Assembly: GCA_023410715.1 (NCBI GenBank)
Contig: JAEYPN010000011.1
Coordinates: 1 to 64,000 of the forward strand
DNA: 64,000 nt
Direction: 5' to 3'
Source: Bacillota bacterium
GTDB lineage: Bacteria; Bacillota_I; Bacilli_A; Izemoplasmatales; UBA1188
The notes under the pieces were generated by a model that did no database searches, was not told the DNA's origin, and saw only the letters and a program-made list of their open reading frames with translations. This document shows positions 9,701 through 20,800 of this stretch, one piece after another. Both the position numbers and the translations under genes were made by a program. Position 1 is the first letter of the stretch, and the number at the start of each line of letters is the position of its first letter.

Positions 9701-12700
9701 AAGTTGGTTAATTGTTCTTTCCCATTTATTTCAATAGAAAGAAAATCCGTATCATTACTTTGCTTATATACTTTAATAATGTATTCAATATTATCATTAT
9801 TAGGTGATGATACGACGACCTTAATCAATTTTTCATCGCTATCAATTGTATATTCACCTAAGCCAGTAATCGTTGCCCCATTAATGTTTGTTCCACCGAT
9901 AGTGACACCGGTAGCGTTCTTTCCTATACTTATTTCGTTAAGTAATTTTTCAGGATTTAAAGCAACTCTTTCAACATTACCATTGCTATTGATTATATCA
10001 ATGTATAAATCATTAAGATTATTATCCTCAACTGGATTATTTCTCGTTACAATAATAGAATATAGTAAGCTCACATGATTACCATCAGGTGAAGTTACTT
10101 GGAAAGTTATTGTCTGAGGAATTCCAGGTTCTAATTCATAAGTACCATTTCCAACAATCGTTGCATTTGGATAACTTGTAACAAGTAAAACAATACTACT
10201 TACATTATAAGGAACACTAATAGGATTTTGATTTGCAATTGCTTTATTAAAACCTGTTAAATAGTTATTTGCTTTACTATCTAATAATTTAACTTCTAAT
10301 ACGGAAGCATCACTTGAATTATCTTGTGTACCTCCCCGTACAACCGTGATAAAGTAAATATTAGTCTCCCCTGATTCAGCTGTAACAACAACTTGAATAA
10401 GATTGGTATCGCCTGTTGAAAGAACAAATAACTTATCACCAGTAATTGTTGCTTTGCTTGATTGAGCTGTTGCATGAATATACAAATTCGTAATGGCATC
10501 AGTTTTTTGAATGTAAATTGAATAATGATTATTACTAGCATCAAAAATTACTTCATCAAATGGCAAAACTGGACCTGAAGCATTTGTTTTCGTAACACTT
10601 AAACTACTCAGCAAATTATTACTATCAGGATCTAACCTCTTTACTCGGATTTGATATTCATCGCTCTTTGTAACTCCATCTTCAGCAAGAGCGTAAACTA
10701 TAAAGTCATTATCTCCAATCACTAAAGGTAAGTGATTTGCATCAACAACTTTACCTGTTGAATCTAATACAACTAATCGAGCATAAGTATCAGCAATACT
10801 TCCAGCTACTTTAATTAAATTATTACTATATATAACATCATTTAATGTATAAGAATAATCTGTATTATTAAAATTAATTGGTAAAGCAGTATTGTTACTA
10901 TCAGTAATCATTAAATCATTGATCTTTGCGATATTACTTTTTGCTTCAACATTAATCTTATAAATAATCTTAGTTGTTCCATCTTCGGCAGTTACATGAA
11001 TTCTGAATTCAGTATTTCCACCTTGCGTTATTTCTTCAACCGCTATTAAACCAAAATCCCCACCAACACTAGCATTAAGATGATTTTTAACAGCAGTAAT
11101 AGTGATGGCTTTGTTTCGATTAATTGTTAGATTATAAGTTAAAACACTTGGGCTAAATAAACCTTTGGTAAAGTTAACTTTAACGCCGTCCACTTCTACA
11201 TACAAATCTTTTAGTGTGGCATCATTACTAACTTGTTCACGATAAACAATAATTGAATATTCATTACCTATAGATCCATCTTCAGCAATTACATAAAATT
11301 TAATTGCGTTATGACCTGTAGTTAAATTAATTAATCCATTACCATTAACCTTGGCATTTACATCTTCTAAAGTAACTTGTAAGTTAATATTTTTTTTACT
11401 CCAAGTTACATTTGGTAAATATAAAACTTTATTAACAAATTCAGAAATATCAACTGCTTCATCATCAATCATGATGGAAGCAATATTGGTATTGTTACTC
11501 TTTCTTTGTACTTCAATTTTATAAACCTTTTCAGTTCCAGCTTCAGATTTAACCTTAATCTCAATTGTTTGGTTATCATTACTTAATAAATATTCTTTAA
11601 ATCCATCAGTTGTTGCACCACCAGGCAGATTACCACCAATGATAATTGATGTTACTGTTTTAGCAACAATAATTTTATTAACATCTAAAATTGGATCAAT
11701 TAATATCTTTTTTCCTTCAATAATTACATATAAGTTATCTAATTCATTTTCGGTTCTGCTTTCTTTTATAACGACAATTTCATATTTATCGCTTATCGTT
11801 ATACCATCTTGAGCAGTAGCATAGAAACTAAATTTATTAGTACCAAGGCTTAAGAGTTTAATTCCTCCACCAGTAATTATTGCTTTTGAATCTTCAGTAG
11901 TGATTTTAAGATCAATAAAATCTTTTGGATATAGAACATTAGTTAATTGATAAACATAAATACCTCGTCCATCTTTGATAAATAAACTTAAATCAATTTC
12001 CTTATCGTCAACTTTTACGCTAGCAATTTTGGCATTAGCAGAATCTCGAGTTATCTCAAGATAATATTTTGTGCCTTTACTGCCATCTTGTGCAATTACT
12101 TGGAAAAAGACTTTTGTTGTTGATCCTGGAGCAAAAGTATTATAACCTAATTGACCGTTTTCCCATTCGATAATAGCATTCTTGTCAATTGTTTCAAGAT
12201 TAAATATTAAAGTACTAATTTCATATGGTAGTTTAATACTACCTTTATTAAGAACATTATCATCAAGAAAATCAATATAAGATTTTCCATCAGTATCTGT
12301 TACGGTAAATGTTTTGATTCCTTTATTACTACCTAAAGTGGCATTTTTCAAGAAAGAAATCGAATAAGTACGAGTCGAACCATTTTCAGCAGTTACGGTA
12401 ATAACTAATTTTTGATTAATTGATTCACCTGACCAGTTAAGATTTTGTAACCCTATTTGACCAGTAACTTTCTTATATGGAAGGTTTTCACCACTAGCAA
12501 TAATATTTACTTTTTGATAATTATCAGCATCACCAAGCGTAATAATATAATCTTGTTTACTTGGATCAAAAGTGGCACCATCAAAGTTAATTATTGTGCC
12601 GGTCTCTGTTTCAACAGTTAATCCATCCAATGAAGTATCACTTGCAGCGGCAGTTCGATAATAAGAAATATGAATTTCACGACTCTTAGTTCCATATTCA

Positions 12701-15700
12701 CTAATGGCATAAATGATAATACTATTTTGTCCTTCTTTTAATGAATAAGTTAATGTAGTTCCTAACCGACCATCAATATAAATTTTTGCGGAAGAATCTT
12801 CTAGCATACCAGTAATATCAATCGTTTTTGTTGAAAATGGGATTGGATTACTTGTATCACTTAAAATTATTTCATCAATATCTCCACTTGGAGTGATAAC
12901 TGTACCTGTTCCATCAATGATAACTCCAGTAATGGTGTTGTTATCATTAGCACGTGTAATTTTTATATTGATTGTTCTAACTGTTAAACCATCTTCAGCA
13001 GTTATCGTTATTGTATATGTATTAACGCCTAATGCTAAAGCTTTGATACCAACGCCTGAGATTACTTCACGATTAGCTTTTGTAGCCACAATCAATATAT
13101 CTTTAATATCATTATTTACTCTAATTTCATATGAATTTTCATCAGAATCAAATTTACTTTCATCTAATAAGGCGTTTATAGCACTTGCTGTTTTACCTTT
13201 ATATATTTGTAAGAGAGAAATATTTGTATCGCTTGATGCAGGTAAACGAGTTATCGTTATCTCATAATGTTCACCTTCAATACCAGCTTCACTTGTTGCA
13301 TATACAATGATTTTATAACTATTATTAGCTGTTAAAGTATGTGTTCCAGCTCCCGTTACAACCGATTTAGAACCAGTTGGCACATAAGCTGTGACTGTCG
13401 TACTTGTTAATGAAAAAGGTACTTCAATCGTATATGCTTTAACATCAGAATTAAAACTAAACAATGATGAATCAATGCCACTTAACACTATATTACTAAT
13501 CGTATTATCAGTATTAGCAGCCTGAATATTTACATAGTAATTTTTAAATGAACCATTTTCAGCTGTTACTTTGACAATTACAGTTTTCTTAGTACTTCCT
13601 GACAAGACAATCGTATCATCAGATAAACCATCATATGTAATTGTCGCGGTTTCATGCTTACCTTGAACAACAATTTTAGCTAAAGTTGTTCCACTTGGTA
13701 AGTATACAATTTTAGATACTGTTTTATCAAAATCTACAACATCTATACCATTAACAGTAATACCTGTTAATGTATTATTATTGCTTGCTTCTGACCTAAT
13801 GATAGTAATTGTATAAGTGGTTCCAGCTCCGTTTATTACATTTTCATATTGTGATTTTACTACAATCAGTATTGTATTCGTACCAACATTTAAGGTAACA
13901 TTGCTTTGACTTGATACTTGTCCATTAATTGTAACAACACTACTAGAATCGGCTAATAAAACACCAATTTTAATTGAAGACTTTGCATAAGGAATTGTTC
14001 CTAAATTATAGGAAAGTTTTGCTTGGTCAAATGGATTTGAATCAACATCAATTAATGATTCATTATCAACTAATACATCATTTACATCTTTTCTATCATT
14101 TGAACGATAAATAGTAATTGTATAAGTATTTTTTGTAACTCCATCTTCAGCTGTAACAGTAATTTTAAAAATATTGGCATTTACATTTAATAATAAAGTG
14201 CCTAGATCACCTGTTACACTAGCTCCCAATGGAAGTGTTGTACTAATAGTAATTAATTCAACTGTATTGTCTACTCGATATGAATAGGTTAATTTTGTTT
14301 TATCAAAACGAATATCTAATGTTGTATTACTATCATCTTTAATTGCTAAACTATCTAAATAAGCATTTTTTGAAGCACTAGTTCTCTCTAAGACGATACG
14401 ATATTTTTGACCAACTGTACCAGCTTGAGATGTAGCATAAAACTCTAAATAGTTTTTTCCATCTACTAATACCCAATTACCACTAACTAATCCGCTAGTT
14501 ATAGTAGCATATTCATTATTTTTTAATATTTCAACACTTAATTGTTTGGTTGCATATGGATAAAGTTTCGATATCGTTAATACTTTATAAACATCGGTAT
14601 CACTACCTAAAAATTCTGATATATTATATTCAACAGTATCAATAATAACTTTATTTATCTTGTTATCATCATCAGCTCTTGTAATTTCAATATTGTATTC
14701 ATTCCTTGAGCCATCTTCTGCCTCCACTATTACTGTAATAGTAGTGCTTGTTGAAGTAGTCGATAACGTCTTTTGACCTGTACCAGAGACTATTTTTGCT
14801 CCTGTTCCATTTGGAATTGTTGCCATAACGTTTAAACTTTTAACAGCATAATCAACCCTTAGTTTATAGTCAAATATATTTGGATTAAATCCTGGGGTAT
14901 TTGGACTAGAAATAGGAATTAGTGTCTGTGGATTTCCATCAAGGTTTACAACTAAAGTATCTAATAGTTTATCAGTTTTTGGTTGAGATCTAGTTATTTT
15001 AATAACATATGTATCACTCTTATCACCACTTTCACTAATAACATATACTTGAATTGTTGCCTCTATTTGTGGCGTTAAGGAAATAGTTTTTTCTTTTATT
15101 TGAACTGGATCCTCTGTATTTAACTTAATGTATACTTTTGAACGATAATCACCAGGGGTAATAACTGTCATAACCGTATTAGCAACAGAAGCTGGAGATG
15201 TAATTGTATATGACTTTACAGAAGGATCATATGAAAAGTCAATTCCCGAAAAAGTGATATTTGTTATTTCATTGTTATTATCACCAGCAACAATTTTAAT
15301 GTAATATGTTTTTTTGTCAGCTGTTCCACTTTGTGGGGTTACCTCAATTCTTACACTAATAACATCACCTGGAGCCGTAATTGGAATTAAACTAGATGCA
15401 TTACCATTATAAGTTATTGTAACCTGTCCATTTGAGTCATCATGTTTCGTAGCTATTATTTGAGCATTAGTAAAAGATCTACCAATAACAACTGGGGTAT
15501 TATAATAATATATGTCAGGATCAAAGGAATCAACAGGAATACCTTGAATAGTTATTGATTTTAATCTTGCTTCTGTATCAGCTGCTTTTTGAATAATCGT
15601 AAAATTATATGTTTTAATATTGGTTGTATCTTCAGCTGTTACTGTGATAGTAAATGAAAATGATTCTTCTTTTGTTCCACTAAAAGTATGTGTTACTGAT

Positions 15701-17862
15701 ACTTGATTCTTTAAACTATTTTCATATGTAAAGGTCACACCAGATGATAAAGTAATTACGGATTTATCAGATGTTTGAATTAAAACACTAATTTTTGGTG
15801 ATTCTTTATACCAATCAAAAGTATTTTTATATACAGCACCTTCAAGAATCCAATTATCAGAAATAATGGTAGTATTACTTGCGTCATATAAATCATATGA
15901 TTCTAAACTATTATCAACTGATCTTTTATAGAGATTAACTGAGTATTCAGCAGTAGATGAGCCATTTGCAGCCGTAACAATAATATAATAGTAATTATCG
16001 CCTAGGCTTAAACTAGAATAAGAAATTAAACCAGTTACAACTATACCAGTATTACTTCCTTTTCTAATTATATATGTAGAGCTTTCAGTACTAGGTATAA
16101 CTGGCAATATTTCAAAATTACCAGTACCACTTGATACATAGGTAAAGACAGTTCCATTTCTTGTAGCAGCTGTAGTATCTGTTCCTTGCTTTACATTAAC
16201 ACCATCTATTTGAGTGTTACTTGATTTTTCACGTGCCAAAGTAAACTCATATTGACGAGTTGAAGTACCATTTTCAGCAATTACTTCAATTATAATTGTT
16301 GACTCAGTACCTCTAGGAAATGATGTTATAGATTCTGAAACTGCTTTTCCATTACTAGGTACTCTAGTTATCCATCCACCATCATCAATTTTATATCTTA
16401 TACTTTTAGCCGTAGATGGTGCATAAATTTCAAAATAGAAATTAATACTATCACTACTATATTCAGGAATTAATGCACTGATATTGCTATCATTAATAAC
16501 TCCAGTAATATTGGTTTGACCAACTACTTTTACTATTAAACTGCTTAAGGCAGTATCACTAGATTTATTTGCTCTTCTAATTGTTACATGATAAGTTTTT
16601 ATAGATGTACCATCTTCAGCAGTCACTTCAATACTAACCGTCTTTTCATCGCCTTCAACTAAACCAGCAATATTAAGAGAGTACTTATCATTGTCCCCAC
16701 TTATTGTTTTAGTTGGAGTTGTGCCATTTATTATAACCGTTGCTTTATATGATGTAGGAATTAAAGCTTCAATTGTAACACTTGATTGTGAATTCGGAAC
16801 ATCAACTGTATAATTAAGCGTATTTCCATCAAAGCTAGTTATTAAATTACTACCAGTTGAATAGTAAGTGGAAAGGCCGGCCAGCACATTAGCTGTGCTG
16901 GCTGCCTCAACTGAATTAACTACTAATATATAATTTCGCGTTTCTCCACCATGAGTTACAGAAATAGTTATTTCACTACGTGGACTAACACTTGTAAATG
17001 GTACAGAAGCAGTCGCTTCATTCCCCGTTATTGATACACTAACACCTGATGTTTCCATGGTTTCATAGGAAATATTTAGAGGTACTTTACTATCTCTATA
17101 AGATAAAGCAATACTAGCTTTATATTCTCCACTAAATTGGGTCATATCATCAAGAACTATTTGGCCTGTAGCACCACCTAAGACATTAATTGATTTTAAA
17201 GCTGGGTTAGGCTCTGCAGAAACTTCACCAACGGTTGTTGTTTCTGTAGTTATGTTTGTGTTGTTATAAACATTATCTCCATCCAAACATATTTCATATG
17301 ATTCAAGACCAAAATTTAAAGAAGCACTTTCGGAAATATCATCTAAAGTCTTACCACTAACTAAAGTAAAATAAATATTAGTAACAACTGTTTGCGTTAC
17401 GCCTGCTTTAAATGTTTCAAAAGCATTACCTGTTTTAGAACTATTAGAAATTCCACTGATTTTTTTAGGGCTTTCAGTTTCTTTATTAAAAACCCATATA
17501 TCTTTTATGTTTATGCCACTTCCTGTTTTAGCTGATATAATAGTTGAATTTAATTCAAAAAGTGTATCATCAAAATCTAGGTTTAGTGTTATTACACCTA
17601 TCTCAACATCGGCACTAGTTGCTTCAATATCTAAGGCTAAACTAAAATATTCACCATTGTTTGTATACAAGTCTTTAAACTCTTCTACCGTAAAACTTTT
17701 ATTACCAGAATTTGTTTCATATAACTTTATTTTTAAACTTGGTGAATCATTTGTGGGAGTTGCTTCAACACTAAGTCCTTTAGTAATAATTAACAGGAAA
17801 ATAAATGTAACAGAAAATAATGCATTTAAAATCCTTTTGATATGTTTTTTATTTGTTTTCAT
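6757..17862 (-). CDS. 3701-residue membrane-anchored surface protein: cohesin-like domain, about 35 cadherin-like repeats, C-terminal transmembrane anchor
   Basis: A signal peptide (about 8-33) is followed by a cohesin-like beta-sandwich (about 35-215). Next come about 35 repeats of 90-110 residues, each ending in a VTAEDGTT-Y-I-I-R type strand; this is the Cadherin-like beta-sandwich family (PF12733 type). The protein ends in one transmembrane helix (about 3663-3690) and a basic tail KRKKGKRP, without LPXTG. It should be a long rod tethered in the membrane with its cohesin-like head outermost. The start codon lies 11 bases after the stop of the 8705-residue gene, with a weak AGAGAG ribosome site, so translational coupling is likely. 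Repeats are diverged rather than identical, unlike parts of the upstream giant. Role in adhesion or docking is inferred. Confidence 0.85.
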   Translation of the reverse strand: MKTNKKHIKRILNALFSVTFIFLLIITKGLSVEATPTNDSPSLKIKLYETNSGNKSFTVEEFKDLYTNNGEYFSLALDIEATSADVEIGVITLNLDFDDTLFELNSTIISAKTGSGINIKDIWVFNKETESPKKISGISNSSKTGNAFETFKAGVTQTVVTNIYFTLVSGKTLDDISESASLNFGLESYEICLDGDNVYNNTNITTETTTVGEVSAEPNPALKSINVLGGATGQIVLDDMTQFSGEYKASIALSYRDSKVPLNISYETMETSGVSVSITGNEATASVPFTSVSPRSEITISVTHGGETRNYILVVNSVEAASTANVLAGLSTYYSTGSNLITSFDGNTLNYTVDVPNSQSSVTIEALIPTSYKATVIINGTTPTKTISGDNDKYSLNIAGLVEGDEKTVSIEVTAEDGTSIKTYHVTIRRANKSSDTALSSLIVKVVGQTNITGVINDSNISALIPEYSSDSINFYFEIYAPSTAKSIRYKIDDGGWITRVPSNGKAVSESITSFPRGTESTIIIEVIAENGTSTRQYEFTLAREKSSNTQIDGVNVKQGTDTTAATRNGTVFTYVSSGTGNFEILPVIPSTESSTYIIRKGSNTGIVVTGLISYSSLSLGDNYYYIIVTAANGSSTAEYSVNLYKRSVDNSLESYDLYDASNTTIISDNWILEGAVYKNTFDWYKESPKISVLIQTSDKSVITLSSGVTFTYENSLKNQVSVTHTFSGTKEESFSFTITVTAEDTTNIKTYNFTIIQKAADTEARLKSITIQGIPVDSFDPDIYYYNTPVVIGRSFTNAQIIATKHDDSNGQVTITYNGNASSLIPITAPGDVISVRIEVTPQSGTADKKTYYIKIVAGDNNNEITNITFSGIDFSYDPSVKSYTITSPASVANTVMTVITPGDYRSKVYIKLNTEDPVQIKEKTISLTPQIEATIQVYVISESGDKSDTYVIKITRSQPKTDKLLDTLVVNLDGNPQTLIPISSPNTPGFNPNIFDYKLRVDYAVKSLNVMATIPNGTGAKIVSGTGQKTLSTTSTSTTITVIVEAEDGSRNEYNIEITRADDDNKINKVIIDTVEYNISEFLGSDTDVYKVLTISKLYPYATKQLSVEILKNNEYATITSGLVSGNWVLVDGKNYLEFYATSQAGTVGQKYRIVLERTSASKNAYLDSLAIKDDSNTTLDIRFDKTKLTYSYRVDNTVELITISTTLPLGASVTGDLGTLLLNVNANIFKITVTAEDGVTKNTYTITIYRSNDRKDVNDVLVDNESLIDVDSNPFDQAKLSYNLGTIPYAKSSIKIGVLLADSSSVVTINGQVSSQSNVTLNVGTNTILIVVKSQYENVINGAGTTYTITIIRSEASNNNTLTGITVNGIDVVDFDKTVSKIVYLPSGTTLAKIVVQGKHETATITYDGLSDDTIVLSGSTKKTVIVKVTAENGSFKNYYVNIQAANTDNTISNIVLSGIDSSLFSFNSDVKAYTIEVPFSLTSTTVTAYVPTGSKSVVTGAGTHTLTANNSYKIIVYATSEAGIEGEHYEITITRLPASSDTNISLLQIYKGKTASAINALLDESKFDSDENSYEIRVNNDIKDILIVATKANREVISGVGIKALALGVNTYTITITAEDGLTVRTINIKITRANDNNTITGVIIDGTGTVITPSGDIDEIILSDTSNPIPFSTKTIDITGMLEDSSAKIYIDGRLGTTLTYSLKEGQNSIIIYAISEYGTKSREIHISYYRTAAASDTSLDGLTVETETGTIINFDGATFDPSKQDYIITLGDADNYQKVNIIASGENLPYKKVTGQIGLQNLNWSGESINQKLVITVTAENGSTRTYSISFLKNATLGSNKGIKTFTVTDTDGKSYIDFLDDNVLNKGSIKLPYEISTLIFNLETIDKNAIIEWENGQLGYNTFAPGSTTKVFFQVIAQDGSKGTKYYLEITRDSANAKIASVKVDDKEIDLSLFIKDGRGIYVYQLTNVLYPKDFIDLKITTEDSKAIITGGGIKLLSLGTNKFSFYATAQDGITISDKYEIVVIKESRTENELDNLYVIIEGKKILIDPILDVNKIIVAKTVTSIIIGGNLPGGATTDGFKEYLLSNDNQTIEIKVKSEAGTEKVYKIEVQRKSNNTNIASIMIDDEAVDISEFVNKVLYLPNVTWSKKNINLQVTLEDVNAKVNGNGLINLTTGHNAIKFYVIAEDGSIGNEYSIIVYREQVSNDATLKDLYVEVDGVKVNFTKGLFSPSVLTYNLTINRNKAITITAVKNHLNASVGGDFGLIAVEEITQGGNTEFRIHVTAEDGTTKIIYKINVEAKSNIAKINDLMITDSNNTALPINFNNTDYSYTLNDVIYSNNLIKVAGSIADTYARLVVLDSTGKVVDANHLPLVIGDNDFIVYALAEDGVTKSDEYQIRVKRLDPDSNNLLSSLSVTKTNASGPVLPFDEVIFDASNNHYSIYIQKTDAITNLYIHATAQSSKATITGDKLFVLSTGDTNLIQVVVTAESGETNIYFITVVRGGTQDNSSDASVLEVKLLDSKANNYLTGFNKAIANQNPISVPYNVSSIVLLVTSYPNATIVGNGTYELEPGIPQTITFQVTSPDGNHVSLLYSIIVTRNNPVEDNNLNDLYIDIINSNGNVERVALNPEKLLNEISIGKNATGVTIGGTNINGATITGLGEYTIDSDEKLIKVVVSSPNNDNIEYIIKVYKQSNDTDFLSIEINGKEQLTNFENGVLNLGDLAYSNKTLKIIATAKDEYALVNGDARTITIEYALTKTGIIEYNLFVLAEDGTMGPKYTIRLNRLVANNNANLSGLVVKDNATNNLLLLNPSFDASIYKYSIDLTNQSDVKELLIEGIKASSNATLSGNGTYILKTEQGQSSQIFVITVTAEDGTTINNYEILVTRETTPDDDNTINEISLVGSDSINYLGLNGSGLYNFELSKYDYFISVPYGVKNVTLYISNNNGATPYGIGRHNITNKTTVIEFYMVSKSMNKSNIYSITIIQDDPSSDNSLKDLTVDGKTINNFDPNVLDYTIDVVSEKVKQINLWAITNDPNSLMTGDTGIIELPNGRTQWKINVRAENGDVKTYTINVSCLSGNNTITDISINNKAIELSFDPNKLVYYVTVPYLTTTITLNAYKEHSMATIDGTGLKTLSIGSNYFPVYAIAENGDKGSVYQVEVVREAPSTDSSLKLLEVREYEGGPIIYFNNQFSSTSLNYIINMDEDEQLNSVWINAIANSQYARGVTGSGFKWLKAEVDGLYHTVIEVMVIAEDGITTTTYTISFYRAVELSKVAEVGELALIGSNGIDYLGTDSAALQSFNQNTFEYRIKVPYNMASITLNVAAQPASVYGAGSKSFGSNQTVEFEMYIVSQDGSNQTGTYKIIVEKEAALTSNKLLKLLINEEDMLNFNPDINQYEITLSILKYTNIFISALAEDRSSVITGDIGGQTLIEGTQTFAIVVTAQNGNNRTYTIIVNYVQSNALLEELQINTCDDENYSPETAKLFKGLVFDPVTFEYTLKVEKEVKTINISGAAQDLANALVIGFGTYVIDDEGTKINIFVQSADGKQLEKYVINIIKEDLPSNNSKLKDLKINNGEYKLTFDPNIMSYSITVKNGVSKLNIEAITQDANAIASVTGADQIDVGKNVLMILVQAEDGSVSFYQVSVIRDAAPDYFLLVMLILAFLVWILTIVYILIFSSKRKKGKRPIVI
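17220..17760 (-). other. Cohesin-like domain at the N-terminus of the 3701-residue protein
   Basis: Residues about 35-215 do not follow the cadherin-like pattern. They show the cohesin layout: an opening strand pair with YFSLALDIEAT, then GVITLNLDFDDTLFEL (compare the cohesin pattern in which an alanine/glycine-rich strand leads into a YDP-VLE turn), later VVTNIYFTLVSGKT, and a final strand before a short acidic linker. The match is by pattern, not by alignment. Other carbohydrate-binding or transglutaminase-type sandwiches are possible. Confidence 0.5.
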
Positions 17863-17873
17863 TTTCTCTCTTA

Positions 17874-20800
17874 TTATTTCTCCCAGGTAATTTTTTGGCT
17901 AGTATATAAATGATTGCTTAGCAAGCTCAAATCTAATACGCTAATTTTTGAATCGCTATTTAATAAAGAAGCAAGTTTCATCCTATCATCTAATGCTCCT
18001 TTGGCATATAAGAAATTAGAAATTAAACTTAAGTCTAATACACTAATTTTTCCATCGCCATTTATGTCTGCTTTTAATATTACGGTTATCATATCTTTCA
18101 CTTCTCCATTATTTAATAGTTTAATCTTCATATTGTTCCTAACAACATCACTATCTGTTAAGAGTTTTCCATTCTTATCATAGAATTGAAGATCCTTATT
18201 TATAAACTTTTCTTTAAGTTCTCCGATAGTCTGTCCCAAATATACATTGAATAAGTATACTGGATTTTCATCACTACCAACTGATTCTCTTACATTATTT
18301 AAATTAGTAATTGTTGCTGTATTAGTTCCAATTACAGCTGTACCCATATAAAGAAGTCCAGGGTTATCTACTAATTTAATATAACCATCATAAACATACG
18401 TAGCATATAGTTCCAAATTACCTATCATACCTTGTTGAATTTCACTAATAGGTAATATATCATCTGGTAATTCTTCATTGCTACTTGTTGTAAGGGCGGA
18501 TGTTCTTAATATACCTAAGTTTTTTGTGTTAGGACTTTTGTATCTTATATTTATTTCTTCTTCACTACCAACAACACGATAATACCAACCATTGAATTTA
18601 TAATTTTCTTTAGTTGCTTCACCAAGTACAAACGATGTTTCGATTGTATAATTTGCAATATTATTTGCTTGTCCACCGAATAAGAAATATTCAATGTCAT
18701 AAGTTATTGTTAACCAGTCCGCAATTAATGTTACATTTTGATATTGCATTGTAAAGCTCTCTTGATCACTTAATACAATATCACCATCTTGGCTTATCTT
18801 CCATCCTCTGAATATATATCCTTTTCTTATATATGTATTCTCAGGAAGGGTTACTAATGAATCATACTCAACAATCACTGGAGTCATTTCCGCAACACTA
18901 CTATCATCATAGCCTTTATAGAATGTGATTTTATATTCTTTTGGAGCATATACAGGTCGAACAGTCATATCCTTCGTTACCGAAGTAATATCTTCAGACC
19001 ATCTTAAGAAGTAATATCCTGGTCTGTCTGGATGTTCAATTTTAGCTCTTTCTCCATACTTTACTTTTACCACTTCTATATCGCCATTGTAGAATACGAA
19101 GGTTACTTCAAATGTTCTAAGTTGTTGTGTAAATTTAGGATAAATATTCATATTGTCGACTACGCTACTAAAGTCTTGATCCCAACCACTAAACACATAT
19201 TCATACATGTTATCATATGCTTTTGTAGGTAGTTTTTCTGGGGATTTAGCACTTTGTCCATGAATGACTGATTGAGCATCATAAGCTACACCATTACCAT
19301 TAAAGAATACAACGGTATATGTCTTTGGAATAGTTCTGTATGTTGCATAATATTCAACATCACAAGTTATAACATCAGCAACAATCTTGTCCCAACCAGC
19401 AAATTCATATTGAGCATCATTTGTAGAAGGTTTTACTGGTATATCTGGTGGTATAATTGTTGATTCATATAATACTTTTTCTTGCTTCAATATCGTTATA
19501 TGATCGTCATCATAGAATGTATATGTATAACTCTTAACAACCGCAATATATTGAGCACGAATTGCATTATCACCAGTCATATCCTCAGTCACATTGCCAA
19601 ATGGACGACTCCATGCAGTAAAAATATAATCGTATTTTTCTGTATTTACAGGTTTATATTTATCGACAATTTCCGATGCAGGTTCAGTTGCACCTGTTCC
19701 ATATTCAACTAATTGAGTCTTTAGAATATGGTTACCAGTTTCATCTCTAAATTCAACTGTATAAGTTTGCAAGAATTGATTAAAGAGTGGACGAATATCA
19801 ATATCACTGTACACATTAGTAGGAATATTATCCCATGATCTAAATGTGTAATAGTATTGTTTATTTTCAGTCTTTACTGGAACCTTACTTGAAACAATAG
19901 TTGAACTTCCATATTCAACTGAGTATGAATCAATAACCGTACCATCACCATCTAAATATCTAACTGTATACTTTCTTAAAGCAGATGAATAATATGGTGT
20001 ATATTCAACATTATCGGTTAGGATGCTTGTTACTAGACTATTACTTGAAATCCAGCCAACAAATGTATACACATATTTTTCAGTCATTTCTTTGGTTGGA
20101 TTAACTGGAGGAATGATTGTTGAACCGTAAGGTGCATCAACTTGTTTAATAATATTTCCAACAGCATCGTAATAAGTGTAAGTATATACTCTTGGTACTG
20201 CTTCAATTATGAGCTTAATTTGCATATTTGTCTTAACATTTCTATAATCTTGACTCCAAGTCACAATATATTCAGTATCAATAGTTGATTCAGGTACATC
20301 CACAACTGGTAGTATTGCATCCTCACCATATTTTACTGTTTGTTGAGGGGCAAGTAATTGACCAAACTCGTCAACAAATCTAACAATATATTTAAGGACT
20401 GATTCAGTAAATTCTGGATAAATGGTTAGGTCTTCCCTAATATTAGTTAAAGGAGTAACCCAGCGCACAAATTCGTAACTGTAACCACCTGAAGATGACT
20501 TAGTTGGTATACCACTTGGAATTATCGCATTTTGTCCATATTTTACTGTCTGAGTTGTAAATACTTTCCCATCACCATCTAAGAATTTAACTATAAAGGT
20601 TGTATTTGTCTTTGTATAATCTGCGTAAATATCAATACTTTCTGTAATATAATCATACTCTTTGCTCCAGCCACTAAATTCATATCGATAATTTTCATCG
20701 GCTTCTTTAGTTGGATTACTTGGAGCAGTTGCGCTTTTACCATATTCAACTATCTGGGTTGAACATAACTTTTCAGTTAATTCTTCATCTAGATAGAAGT

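Noticed and set aside
6757..17862. Eukaryotic-type cadherin or LPXTG-anchored wall protein
   Set aside because: Repeats follow the bacterial Cadherin-like sandwich pattern without cadherin calcium motifs, and the C-terminus lacks LPXTG.
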